Shown here: positions 7,975-16,874 of the stretch, in pieces | Layout of the letters: every line of letters begins with the position of its first letter | Position numbering within the stretch: position 1 is the stretch's first letter | Origin: Nocardia amikacinitolerans NBRC 108937 | Lineage (GTDB): Bacteria; Actinomycetota; Actinomycetes; Mycobacteriales; Mycobacteriaceae | NCBI RefSeq assembly: GCF_001612615.1 | Contig: NZ_BDAU01000031.1 | Coordinates: 110,413 to 174,412, forward strand | Length of the DNA stretch: 64,000 nucleotides | Direction: 5' to 3' | The notes under the pieces: generated by a model | Told to the model about the DNA's origin: nothing | Database searches by the model: none | What the model saw: only the letters and a program-made list of their open reading frames with translations | Made by a program: the position numbers and the translations under genes

Positions 7975-8805
7975 TCAGGGCAGGAAGGGCCGGTTCACCG
8001 CGGCGGCGATGCGCTGGTAGCCCGAGGCCGTGACGCGCACGAACATGTCGAGCAGCTTGGCCTCCCAGCCGATCAGCACCCGGCCGTGGCCCTTGCGGAC
8101 GCCCTCGGTGATGGTCTGCGCGGCCATCTCGGGGGTGTGGATGGCCAGCTTCTTGTCGAACATGGACGCGGCGGACTTGCCGTCGATGCCTTCGGCGTAG
8201 GTGGCGTTGCGGGCCACCGCGGTCTTGATGCCGCCCGGGTGCACGCAGGTGACCTTGACCGGGTGCTTGCCGACCAGCATCTCCTGGCGCAGCGACTCGG
8301 TGAAGCCGCGCACCGCGAATTTGGCCGAGTTGTAAGCGCTTTGGCCAGGCACGGCGATCAGGCCGAACAGGCTGGACACGTTGACCACGTGCCCGTCGCC
8401 GGACTCGATGAGCATCGGCAGGAACGCCTTGGTGCCGTTGACGACCCCCCAGAAGTCGACGTCCATGATCCGCTCGATGTCCTTGAACTCCGAGCGGAGG
8501 ACCTCGCCGTGGAAGGCGATGCCCGCGTTGTTGTAGACCTGGTGCACCACGCCGAAGTGCGCCTTCACGGCGTCGGCGTAGAGCAGCACCGCCTCGCGCT
8601 CTGCCACGTTCAGCCGATCGGACTTGACCTTCGCGCCGAGCTGTTCGCAGCGGCGCACCGTCTCGGCGAGGCCCTCGGTGTCGATGTCGGAGAGCGCGAG
8701 CTTGGCGCCGCGCTTGGCCAGGTTCTCGGCCAGCGCGCGGCCGATGCCGGAGCCTGCTCCGGTGATGACACAGACCTTGTTCTGGAAGTAAGCGTCGTTG
8801 CTCAC
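7975..8805 (-). CDS. Short-chain dehydrogenase/reductase, SadH-like
   Basis: 276 residues, classical SDR. TGAGSGIG (residues 16-23) is the dinucleotide-binding motif, NNAG follows strand 4, and YNSAK gives the catalytic Tyr and Lys with Ser in VVNVSSL. It oxidises or reduces an alcohol/ketone with NAD(P). The start codon overlaps the stop of the monooxygenase gene by four bases (ATGA), so the two are translationally coupled. In M. tuberculosis the SDR SadH (Rv3085) has the same place in the mymA operon. Confidence 0.9.
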   Translation of the reverse strand: MSNDAYFQNKVCVITGAGSGIGRALAENLAKRGAKLALSDIDTEGLAETVRRCEQLGAKVKSDRLNVAEREAVLLYADAVKAHFGVVHQVYNNAGIAFHGEVLRSEFKDIERIMDVDFWGVVNGTKAFLPMLIESGDGHVVNVSSLFGLIAVPGQSAYNSAKFAVRGFTESLRQEMLVGKHPVKVTCVHPGGIKTAVARNATYAEGIDGKSAASMFDKKLAIHTPEMAAQTITEGVRKGHGRVLIGWEAKLLDMFVRVTASGYQRIAAAVNRPFLP

Positions 8806-10334
8806 TGGTTCACACTGCTTTCGGTTCGGGCGGGCGCGGTTGTCGTCGCGTAGGCGGAGACATCGAATTTCTTTGTCAGCCTACGGAATTGGAAGGTGAA
8901 GTCGGGCCACAGCGTCGTATTGTTGCCGTGCTTGTCCAGGTACCAGCTCGCGCAGCCGCCGGTGTTCCACACCGTCTTGCTCAGCTTCGCCTGCAGGTCC
9001 TTGTTGTAGCTGTCCTGCACCTCGCGGCGCACCTCGACGGTGCGCAGACCAAGGCGGTCGACGGTGGCGAGCGCGTCGGCGATGTAGTTGATCTGGGATT
9101 CGATCATGTACACCATCGACGTGTGGCCGAGGCCGACGTTCGGGCCGAGCAGGAAGAACATGTTGGGGAAGTTGGCGATCGCCGAACCCTTGTAGCCCTG
9201 CTGGCCGATCTCGTCGAAGACCTCGCTCAGCGTGCGGCCGTCCTTGCCGGTGATGGTCTCGTAGGTCGGCGAGTCGGTGACATGGAAGCCGGTCGCCACG
9301 ATCAGCGCGTCGATCTCGCGCTCGGTGCCGTCCTTGGTGACGATCGAGCCCGCGCGGATCTCGCGAATGCCGTCGGTGACCACGTCCACGTTGTCGCGGC
9401 TCAGCGCCGGGTAGTACTCGTTCGAGATGAGCATGCGCTTGCAGCCGATGCGGAAGTCCGGCGTGACCTTCTTGCGCAGCTCGGGGTCGCGCACCTCGTA
9501 CTGCAGCTTGGCCTTGGCGAGCAGCTGGAAGCCCTGCATCAGGGCGGGGAACTTGGCGAGGCCGACGACCTGGGTCTCGCGGGCGGCGTAGATGGCCGCG
9601 CGAGAGAGTCGCTGCACGCCGGGCACGTACTTGAACGCCAGTCGCTCGGCCTTCAGGTACGGCCGGTCCATCCGGGGCAGCAGCCACGGCGCGGTCCGCT
9701 GGTAGACGTCCAGCGAGGCGACCTGCGGTGCGATCGAGGGCACGATCTGGATCGCCGAGGCGCCGGTGCCGATGATCGCGACCCGCTTGCCGGTCAGGTC
9801 GGCGTCGTGGTTCCAGCGGGCCGAGTGGAAGATCTCGCCCTCGAAGGTGTTGATGCCCTTGATGTCGGGCAGGTTCGGCTCGCAGAGCGCGCCGACCGCG
9901 GAGACGACGGTGTCGGCAGTGAAATCGCCCTTGCTCGAGGTGATTTCCCACCGCGCGGTGTCGTTGTTCCAGCGCGCGCCCGTCACGTCGCAGTCGAAGA
10001 TGTGCTTGTCGAGCACGTTGTACTTCTTCGCGACGCCCTGGATGTAGGACTGGATCTCGCCCTGCCGGGAGAACGAGCGCGACCAATTCGGGTTGAGCGC
10101 AAAGGAATACGAGTACAGGTGCGAGGGGACGTCGCACGCGGCGCCGGGGTAGGTGTTGTCCCGCCAGGTGCCGCCCACATCGCTGCCGCGCTCCAAGACC
10201 AGGTAATCGTTGCGGCCCTGCTGGCTCAGCCGAATGGCGAGACCCAGACCGGCGAAACCGCTGCCGATGACGATCGTCTTGACGTGGCGGACGGGCCGGT
10301 CGCCGACAGCTTTGTCTGTAACCTTGCGACTCAT
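8802..10334 (-). CDS. Flavin monooxygenase / Baeyer-Villiger type, MymA-like
   Basis: 510 residues. GSGFAGLG near residue 24 binds FAD; GTGASAIQIVP near 190 binds NADPH; between them FEGEIFHSARWNHD is the FxGxxxHxxxW fingerprint of Baeyer-Villiger and related flavin monooxygenases. It inserts oxygen into a ketone or oxidises a soft nucleophile using NADPH and O2. It is first gene of a minus-strand unit with SDR, esterase and possibly acyl-CoA synthetase, divergent from a TetR gene 61 bp away. This resembles mymA (Rv3083)-lipR-sadH-fadD13, with TetR in place of the AraC-type VirS. Substrate unknown. Confidence 0.88.
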   Translation of the reverse strand: MSRKVTDKAVGDRPVRHVKTIVIGSGFAGLGLAIRLSQQGRNDYLVLERGSDVGGTWRDNTYPGAACDVPSHLYSYSFALNPNWSRSFSRQGEIQSYIQGVAKKYNVLDKHIFDCDVTGARWNNDTARWEITSSKGDFTADTVVSAVGALCEPNLPDIKGINTFEGEIFHSARWNHDADLTGKRVAIIGTGASAIQIVPSIAPQVASLDVYQRTAPWLLPRMDRPYLKAERLAFKYVPGVQRLSRAAIYAARETQVVGLAKFPALMQGFQLLAKAKLQYEVRDPELRKKVTPDFRIGCKRMLISNEYYPALSRDNVDVVTDGIREIRAGSIVTKDGTEREIDALIVATGFHVTDSPTYETITGKDGRTLSEVFDEIGQQGYKGSAIANFPNMFFLLGPNVGLGHTSMVYMIESQINYIADALATVDRLGLRTVEVRREVQDSYNKDLQAKLSKTVWNTGGCASWYLDKHGNNTTLWPDFTFQFRRLTKKFDVSAYATTTAPARTESSVNQ

Positions 10335-10355
10335 GTAAGCGAGACTACGAGCTTA

Positions 10356-10391
10356 TTGAGCGCGAGTCAACAGCTATTGAGTTTCGTTCAG
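10356..10391. promoter_or_regulatory. Tandem TetR-type operator in the divergent promoter
   Basis: TTGA-N7-TCAA at 10356-10370 is followed by TTGA-N7-TCAG at 10377-10391. The start points are 21 bp apart, two helical turns. They fill the 61-bp gap between the monooxygenase start (10334) and the tetR start (10396), so one binding event could control both directions. Confidence 0.5.
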
Positions 10392-10395
10392 TAAC

Positions 10396-11040
10396 ATGAG
10401 TCCCGTGAACAGCAAAAGCACCGGTGAGAACGGCAAGCGGACCCGGCTCAGCCCGGACGAGCGCCGTCAGCAGCTGCTCGCGCTGGGTGCCAAGATGCTC
10501 GGCGAGCGCACCATCGAGGAACTCTCGGTCAGCGAGATCGCGGCCCAGGCGGGGATCTCGCGGGGTCTGCTGTTCCACTACTTCCCGACCAAGCAGGATT
10601 TCCAGCGCGAGGTGGTCCGGCACGCCAACGCCGAGCTGCTCGAGCGGGTGGCGCCGGACCGGTCGCTGAGCATCTTCGACATGCTGCGCGATTCGATCGA
10701 GCGCTACGTCGACTACGTCAGCGAGAACCGCACGTCCTACCTCGCGCTGCTGCGCGGCCCGACCAGCGTCAGCCCCGACCTGGTCCCGCTGGTCGACCAG
10801 ACCCGCGACGCCATCATCGGCATCATCCTCGCCGAGGCCCCGACCCCCATCGACCCCGCCGACCACCCCCGGCTGATGCTCGGCATGCGCGGATGGATCG
10901 CGTTCGTCGAGGAAACCACCCTCACCTGGTTGCGCACCGAACCCATCAGCCGCGAGGAACTCGTCGAACTCCTGGTGGAATCCCTCCTCACCCTGGCCCT
11001 GGCGTTGAGCCCCGAACTGGCCGCCGCGCTACAGGGGTGA
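10396..11040 (+). CDS. TetR-family repressor, probable controller of the monooxygenase operon
   Basis: 214 residues. The helix-turn-helix lies at about 25-65 (RRQQLLALGAKMLGERTIEE, then VSEIAAQAGISRGLLFHYF and the F(P/K)xKxx(F/L) end), the TetR signature. The C-terminal ligand domain is too variable to name a ligand. The ATG at 10396 has no good ribosome binding site; GTG at 10405 is an alternative start. Its divergent position and the paired dyads make the operon at 10334-7052 its obvious target. Confidence 0.85.
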   Translation: MSPVNSKSTGENGKRTRLSPDERRQQLLALGAKMLGERTIEELSVSEIAAQAGISRGLLFHYFPTKQDFQREVVRHANAELLERVAPDRSLSIFDMLRDSIERYVDYVSENRTSYLALLRGPTSVSPDLVPLVDQTRDAIIGIILAEAPTPIDPADHPRLMLGMRGWIAFVEETTLTWLRTEPISREELVELLVESLLTLALALSPELAAALQG

Positions 11041-11112
11041 GGGACTCGGTTCCGCTGGCTGCGCTGATCACGATCTGGGCCGTTTTTGGCGCGTCCGTTC
11101 GAGTGAGCGAGC

Positions 11113-12024
11113 TCAGGTGGTCGCCGGGTTGTGTTGCGTCAGCGCCTCGCGCAGGATCGATTCGATGTCCCAGGTCGGGTGCCAGTCGAGTTCCCTTGCG
11201 GCGCGGGAGTTGTCGCAGATGAGAGTTGGGGGTTCCTGGGCGGCGGGGTGGTGGTCGACCGGGATGGGGTGGCCGGTGAGGTGGGCGGTGCGGTCGATCA
11301 GGTCGTTGATGCTGGTTCCGGTTCCGCTGCCGATGTTGTAGCGGCGGCAGGCGCCAGGGGCGGGGAGGTGGGTGAGGGCGGCGGTGAACGCGCGGGCGGC
11401 GTCCTCGATGTGGAGGTAGTCGCGGGTCGCGGTGCCATCGCCGTTGACCGGGAGGCGGGGGCTGGTCCCGGCCGCGACGGCTCGTAGGCGGGGGAGGAGG
11501 CGGGTGGGGTCGGTGTCGGCGCCGCCGACGATGTTGGACATGCGCAGGACGATCGCGGCGAGGCGGCCGGTCGCGGCCTGGGCGGCGATGGCGGATTCGG
11601 CCGCTTGCTTGCTCGCGGCGTACGGGTGGGGCGGTGCGTCGGGGAGGTCCTCGGTCATCGGCTGGTTGTCGGTGGCGTAGATCGCGACGGTCGACGCGAA
11701 GACCATGTTCTCGACGCCCGCACGTGCCATCGCCTCGAGCAGCGCCACGGTGCCGCCGACGTTGACGTGGAAGTACGGCAGCGGGTCGGCGACCGATTCC
11801 CTGGCGCGGGTGAGTCCGGCAAGGTGGCAGACGGCGTCGACATCGCGGACGGCCGCGGTAAGCGATTCCGGCGCACGAAGATCGGCGAACCGGAGCGGCA
11901 GTTCGGCTGGGAGGCGGTCGCTTTCGCGACGCACCAGCCCGACGACCTCGTGCCCGTCGCGCTGGAGGCGCTCTGCGACCGCGCTGCCGAGATAGCCGCC
12001 GGCGCCCGTGACCAGGATTCGCAA
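11113..12024 (-). CDS. NAD-dependent epimerase/dehydratase, extended SDR
   Basis: 303 residues from the TTG at 12024. TGAGGYLG at residues 6-13 is the extended-SDR nucleotide motif; HLAGLTRA, STVAIY and YAASKQAAE (YxxxK) form the active site; NIGSGTGTSINDLID is the usual late motif. It acts on a nucleotide sugar or similar substrate (GalE-like class). The TTG start lies five bases after the TerD-type stop, suggesting one transcript. The frame is open far upstream, but that part is a shadow of the terD-type gene. Confidence 0.82.
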   Translation of the reverse strand: MRILVTGAGGYLGSAVAERLQRDGHEVVGLVRRESDRLPAELPLRFADLRAPESLTAAVRDVDAVCHLAGLTRARESVADPLPYFHVNVGGTVALLEAMARAGVENMVFASTVAIYATDNQPMTEDLPDAPPHPYAASKQAAESAIAAQAATGRLAAIVLRMSNIVGGADTDPTRLLPRLRAVAAGTSPRLPVNGDGTATRDYLHIEDAARAFTAALTHLPAPGACRRYNIGSGTGTSINDLIDRTAHLTGHPIPVDHHPAAQEPPTLICDNSRAARELDWHPTWDIESILREALTQHNPATT

Positions 12025-12029
12025 CGACT

Positions 12030-12572
12030 TCAGACGAGGAAAGGTGCGAGTTGCGGCACCGCCTCGACCGGATGCTCGGCCTGAATCTCCTCGTCGATCG
12101 AGCGGAACTCCCAACCCTGTTGGGTGCGAACGAGTTTGCCCGCGAGGAAGCCGGTGTGCGCGTGGATCTTGCTCAGGTCGTAGCGGGCGATCTCGGTCTC
12201 GGTCATGCCATCGATCACCCGGCAGAAGGCGTTCTCGATCTGCTCGAAGGTCTGGCCGGTGTAGCAGGTCACCAAGAAGATCACCGTGGTGACCTGCGGG
12301 GTGATGCGTGTCAGGTCGACCGTGATGAGTTCGTTGTCGCCGTCGCCCTCGCCGGTCGTGCTGTCGCCGAGGTGGCGGACCGACCCGTCCTGCGACATCA
12401 GCTGCTCGTGGTACACCACGTCGAGGATCGCGTCGTTCGCGAACAGCAATGCCGCCGCGTTGAGATCGATGTCCGCCGCCTTTCCCGGCAGCCACCGCCG
12501 TTTGGCCGCCGGATCCCATCCGACGCCCATCGTCACGAGAGTCAGGGAACCCCCACCCGCATTGGGAACCAC
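12030..12572 (-). CDS. TerD-family protein
   Basis: 180 residues from GTG at 12572, with a purine-rich site (GGAAGGGA) about ten bases before it. MGVGWDP near residue 15, IDLNAAALLF, DGSVRHLGDSTTGEGDGDNE and CYTGQTFEQIENAFCRV follow the TerD/TerZ calcium-binding beta-sandwich pattern, including the acidic GEGxGDNE loop. Family members take part in tellurite and general stress resistance; the biochemical role is not settled. Earlier in-frame starts give an Arg-rich extension that does not look like TerD. Confidence 0.8.
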   Translation of the reverse strand: MVPNAGGGSLTLVTMGVGWDPAAKRRWLPGKAADIDLNAAALLFANDAILDVVYHEQLMSQDGSVRHLGDSTTGEGDGDNELITVDLTRITPQVTTVIFLVTCYTGQTFEQIENAFCRVIDGMTETEIARYDLSKIHAHTGFLAGKLVRTQQGWEFRSIDEEIQAEHPVEAVPQLAPFLV

Positions 12573-12910
12573 GCTCCACCAATCCCTTCCGTCGCGCGAC
12601 GCGCCCATCACGCCACGTCCCCACCCTATGGTCCGCCGCGCCATCCCGCCGGTAGATCCACCCGCGCCACGCCCGTTTCCGCTCGCGGACGGTGCACACC
12701 GCCGCAACCGTCACCTACCCATCGACCACCATTCGACTACCGAACTCTGCCCGGCCGCCGCGCGTCGGCCGGGAGCGCACGTGTCAGCTCGGGACACAGC
12801 AGCGCGGGCCGCCAACGCACACCAACTACGGACCCGGAAACGGCGAACGCCGGGGCGAAACCGACTGATGGGCCAGTGGTTTCGCGCCCGGCGCTCGGGA
12901 CAGCTAGAAA
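12573..12910. other. Gene-free gap downstream of kgd
   Basis: No credible gene. It holds a perfect hairpin, CCCGGCCG (12750-12757) with CGGCCGGG (12766-12773), and a shorter one, GTGTC/GACAC (12781-12797). Both lie 115-160 bp after the kgd stop and could end its transcript. The left part should hold the promoter of the terD-type gene. Confidence 0.4.
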
Positions 12911-15900
12911 TTAGCTGGTGGGGGCGAACGCCTCCGCGACGATCTCCGCCTGCTCGACGGCGTGCACCTTCGACGAACCCGAGGACGGGGCCGACATGGC
13001 GCGGCGGGAGATGCGGCGGAGTTTGCCGAGGCGCTCGGGGAGCAGCTCGGGGAGGTTGAGGCCGAAGAAGGGCCAGGCGCCCTGGTTGGCCGGTTCCTCC
13101 TGCACCCACGCGATGTCGGTCGCGTTCGGGTACCCCTCGAGGGCTTCGTTCAGGCGGAACTTGGGCAGCGGGTAGAGCTGCTCGATCCGCACGATGGCGA
13201 TGTCCTCGCGCTTCTGCTTGGTCTTCTCGGCGACCAGCTCGTAGTAGAGCTTGCCGCTGGTCATCAGCACGCGCTTCACCTTGCCGCGGTCGCCGATGCC
13301 CTGCTCGTAGGTGGGCTCGTCGAACACGGAGTGGAACTTGGACTCGGTGAAGTCCTTGAGGTCCGACACCACGGCCTTGTTGCGCAGCATCGACTTCGGG
13401 GTGAAGACGATCAGCGGACGACGGATGCCGTCGTGCGCGTGGCGGCGCAGCAGGTGGAAGTAGTTCGCCGGGGTGGACGGCACCGCGACGGTCATCGAGC
13501 CCTCGGCGCACAGCTGCAGGAAGCGCTCGATGCGGCCGGAGGTGTGGTCCGGACCCTGACCCTCGTGGCCGTGCGGCAGCAGCAGCACGACGTCGGAGAG
13601 CTGGCCCCACTTGGCCTCACCGGAGGAGATGAACTCGTCGATGATGGACTGTGCGCCGTTGACGAAGTCACCGAACTGCGCCTCCCAGAGCACCAGCGCG
13701 TTCGGGTTGCCCAGCGAGTAGCCGTATTCGAAGCCGACGGCGGCGAATTCGCTCAGCGCCGAGTCGTGCACCGCGAACCAACCCGGGTTCTCGCTGCCGA
13801 TGTTGTGCAGCGGGGTGTACTCGTCGGCGGTCTTGCGGTCGATGATCACCGCGTGCCGCTGGGTGAAGGTGCCGCGGCGCGAGTCCTGACCGGTCAGGCG
13901 CACCGCGCGGCCCTCGTCGATCAGCGTGCCGAAGGCCATCAGCTCGGCGAAGGCCCAGTCGACCTTGCCCTCGTAGGCCATCTCGCGGCGCTTCTCCAGC
14001 ACCGGCTTGACGCGCGGGTGCACGTTGAAGCCGTCGGGCACATTGAGGAAGGCGTCGCCGATGCGCTGCAGCACGGCCTTGTCGACCGCGGTCTGCACGG
14101 TCGCGGGCACCTTCTGGTCGTCCTCGACCGACTCGCTCGGACCCGGCGGGAACTTCTCCAGTTCGCGGACCTCGTTGAACACGCGCTCCAGTTGGCCCTG
14201 GTAGTCGCGTAGCGCGTCCTCGGCCTCTTTCATGGAGATGTCGCCACGGCCGATCAGGCTCTCGGTGTAGCTCTTGCGCACCGAGCGCTTGGTGTCGATG
14301 ACGTCGTACATGTACGGCTGGGTCATCGACGGGTCGTCGCCCTCGTTGTGGCCGCGCCGGCGGTAGCAGATCAGGTCGATGACCACGTCCTTGCGGAACT
14401 TCTGGCGGAAGTCGACCGCCAGACGCGCCACCCAGTCGCAGGCCTCCGGGTCGTCGCCGTTCACGTGGAAGATCGGCGCGCCGATGAACTTGGCGATGTC
14501 GGTGGAGTATTCGGTGGAGCGGCTGTTCTCCGGCGCGGTGGTGAAGCCGATCTGGTTGTTCACCACGATGTGGATGGTGCCGCCGACCCGGTAGCCGCGC
14601 AGACCCGAGAGGTTCAGCGTCTCGGCGACAACGCCCTGGCCCGCGAACGCGGCGTCACCGTGCAGCATCAGCGGCATGACGGAGAAGCCCTCGGGGCCGT
14701 CGCCCTTGTCGAGCAGGTCCTGCTTGGCGCGGACCAGACCCTCGAGCACGGGGTCGACCGCCTCCAGGTGCGAGGGGTTGGCGGTCAGCGAGACCTCGAT
14801 CTCGTTGTCGCCGAACATCTGCAGGTAGGTGCCGCGCGCACCGAGGTGGTACTTCACGTCGCCGGAGCCGTGCGTGGCCGCCGGGTTCATGTTGCCCTCG
14901 AACTCGGTGAAGATCTTCGAGTACGGCTTTCCGACGATGTTGGCCAGCACGTTGAGGCGGCCGCGGTGCGGCATGCCGATGACGACCTCGTCGAGCGAGT
15001 GCTCGGCGCACTGGTCGATGACCGCGTCCATCATCGGGATGACCGCCTCGGCGCCCTCCAGCGAGAAGCGCTTCTGACCGACGTACTTGGTCTGCAGGAA
15101 GGTCTCGAAGGCCTCGGCCGCGTTCAGCCGGTTCAGGATGTACTTCTGCTGCGCGACGGTCGGCTTGACGTGCTTCTGCTCGACGCGCTCCTGGATCCAC
15201 TGCAACTGGTCGGTTTCCAGGATGTGCATGTACTCCACGCCGATGTGGCGGCAGTACGCGTCGCGCAGCACCGAGAGCACGTCGCGCAGCTTCATCCGCT
15301 CCTGGCCGTGGAAGCCCGCGACGTTGAACTCGCGGTCCAGGTCCCACAGGGTGAGGCCGTGCTGGGTGACGTCCAGGTCCGGGTGGCTGCGGAACTTGTC
15401 CTTGATCAGGCGCAGCGGGTCGGTGTCGGCCATCAGGTGGCCGCGGTTGCGGTAGGCGGCGATCAGCTCGAGCACGCGCGAGCTCTTGTCGACGCCGCGC
15501 TCCTTGACGTCCTTGCGCCAGCGCACCGGCTCGTACGGCACGCCGAGGCCGTGGAAGATCTCGTCGTAGAACTCGTCGGAGATCAGCAGCTGGTGGATGG
15601 TGCGCAGGAAGTCGCCGGACTCCGCGCCCTGGATGATGCGGTGGTCGTAGGTGGAGGTCAGCGTCATCAGCTTGCCGACGCCCAGGTCGGCGACGCGCTC
15701 GTCGCTCATGCCCTGGAACTCGGCCGGGTACTCCATGGCGCCGGCGCCGATGATCGCGCCCTGACCGTTCATCAGTCGGGGCACCGAGTGCACGGTGCCG
15801 ATGGTGCCCGGGTTGGTCAGCGAGATGGTGACGCCGGAGAAGTCCTCGGCGGTCAGCTTGCCGTCGCGGGCGCGTCGGACGACGTCCTCGTAGGCGGTGT

Positions 15901-16750
15901 GGAACTGCCCGAAGGTCATCTCCTCGGTGCCCTTGATGGCCGCGACGACCAGCGAGCGGTTGCCGTCCTTGCCGGGAAGGTCGATGGCTAGGCCGAGGTT
16001 GGTGTGCGCGGGGGTGACCGCGTTCGGCTTGCCGTCGATCTCGGCGTAGTGCCGGTTCATGTTCGGGAACGCCTTCACCGCCTGCACGATGGCGTAGCCG
16101 AGCAGGTGGGTGAAGGAGATCTTGCCGCCGCGCGTGCGGGCGAGGTGGTTGTTGATGACCAGACGGTTGTCGATCATCAGCTTGGCCGGAATAGCGCGGA
16201 CCGAGGTCGCGGTCGGGATGGCCAGCGACGCGGACATGTTCTTCGCGACGGCGGCCGCGGCGCCGCGTAGCACCTTCGCCTCGTCGGCGGCCTCGGTCGG
16301 CTTGGGGCCGCCGGAGGTCGGCGCGGCGTTGGAGGTCGGCGCCGGGGTGGTCTGGGGTGCGCGCGCGGCGGTGGCCTTCGCCGCGGTCGCGGGCTTGGCG
16401 GCGGGCGCGGGAGCCGGAGCGGGCTTGGCGGCGGCCGGGGCGGGCTTCGCGGCCGGCGCGGGCGCGGAGTTCTTGGTCGGCGCGGCGGTCCGAGTCGGCG
16501 CAGTCTGGGTCGGCGCGGCGTTCTGGGTCGGCGCGGCGTTCTGGGTCGGCGCAGTGGTCTGAGTCGGCGCAGGGGTCTGAGTCGGCGCAGTGGGCTGCGA
16601 GTTGGTGGCGTCGCCGCTCGCTTCGGGGGTGTAGTCGGCGAGGAACTCGTGCCAACTCTCATCGACGGATGATGGATCCTGTTTGTACTTCTGATACATC
16701 TCGTCGACTAGCCACTGGTTCTGTCCGAACTGGGAAGTTGAGCTGCTCAC
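12911..16750 (-). CDS. kgd: Multifunctional 2-oxoglutarate decarboxylase/dehydrogenase E1-E2 (Kgd)
   Basis: 1279 residues from GTG at 16750; an ATG at 16768 is possible, but SSSTSQFGQNQWLVDEMYQK matches the family start. Order: short N-terminal helix; Ala/Pro/Thr linker (about 45-150) with PTQNAA hexapeptide repeats; E2 succinyltransferase-type catalytic domain with the DHRIIQG motif (about residue 365); then the thiamine-diphosphate E1 domains, with GMPHRGRLNVLANIV near 590, the THGSGDVKYHLG region and the C-terminal transketolase domain. It decarboxylates 2-oxoglutarate in the TCA cycle and, with Lpd and DlaT, forms succinyl-CoA. Actinobacterial enzymes are inhibited by GarA and activated by acetyl-CoA. 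It stands as a single gene. Confidence 0.95.
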   Translation of the reverse strand: MSSSTSQFGQNQWLVDEMYQKYKQDPSSVDESWHEFLADYTPEASGDATNSQPTAPTQTPAPTQTTAPTQNAAPTQNAAPTQTAPTRTAAPTKNSAPAPAAKPAPAAAKPAPAPAPAAKPATAAKATAARAPQTTPAPTSNAAPTSGGPKPTEAADEAKVLRGAAAAVAKNMSASLAIPTATSVRAIPAKLMIDNRLVINNHLARTRGGKISFTHLLGYAIVQAVKAFPNMNRHYAEIDGKPNAVTPAHTNLGLAIDLPGKDGNRSLVVAAIKGTEEMTFGQFHTAYEDVVRRARDGKLTAEDFSGVTISLTNPGTIGTVHSVPRLMNGQGAIIGAGAMEYPAEFQGMSDERVADLGVGKLMTLTSTYDHRIIQGAESGDFLRTIHQLLISDEFYDEIFHGLGVPYEPVRWRKDVKERGVDKSSRVLELIAAYRNRGHLMADTDPLRLIKDKFRSHPDLDVTQHGLTLWDLDREFNVAGFHGQERMKLRDVLSVLRDAYCRHIGVEYMHILETDQLQWIQERVEQKHVKPTVAQQKYILNRLNAAEAFETFLQTKYVGQKRFSLEGAEAVIPMMDAVIDQCAEHSLDEVVIGMPHRGRLNVLANIVGKPYSKIFTEFEGNMNPAATHGSGDVKYHLGARGTYLQMFGDNEIEVSLTANPSHLEAVDPVLEGLVRAKQDLLDKGDGPEGFSVMPLMLHGDAAFAGQGVVAETLNLSGLRGYRVGGTIHIVVNNQIGFTTAPENSRSTEYSTDIAKFIGAPIFHVNGDDPEACDWVARLAVDFRQKFRKDVVIDLICYRRRGHNEGDDPSMTQPYMYDVIDTKRSVRKSYTESLIGRGDISMKEAEDALRDYQGQLERVFNEVRELEKFPPGPSESVEDDQKVPATVQTAVDKAVLQRIGDAFLNVPDGFNVHPRVKPVLEKRREMAYEGKVDWAFAELMAFGTLIDEGRAVRLTGQDSRRGTFTQRHAVIIDRKTADEYTPLHNIGSENPGWFAVHDSALSEFAAVGFEYGYSLGNPNALVLWEAQFGDFVNGAQSIIDEFISSGEAKWGQLSDVVLLLPHGHEGQGPDHTSGRIERFLQLCAEGSMTVAVPSTPANYFHLLRRHAHDGIRRPLIVFTPKSMLRNKAVVSDLKDFTESKFHSVFDEPTYEQGIGDRGKVKRVLMTSGKLYYELVAEKTKQKREDIAIVRIEQLYPLPKFRLNEALEGYPNATDIAWVQEEPANQGAWPFFGLNLPELLPERLGKLRRISRRAMSAPSSGSSKVHAVEQAEIVAEAFAPTS

Positions 16751-16874
16751 AGCAGGTGTTCGCCTCATTTCGTTCTTCGCGCTGCGACGTTTGTGACGTG
16801 CCCGGCATGGGGATCAGCGGATGCGCGCCGATGGACCCTCTGTCGAGGATATGCCCAGCGGCAAATCGACGAAG

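Noticed and set aside
16490..16600. 18-bp repeats in the kgd 5' region as a mobile or CRISPR-like element
   Set aside because: They encode the PTQNAA-type linker of Kgd in frame and are ordinary low-complexity coding DNA.
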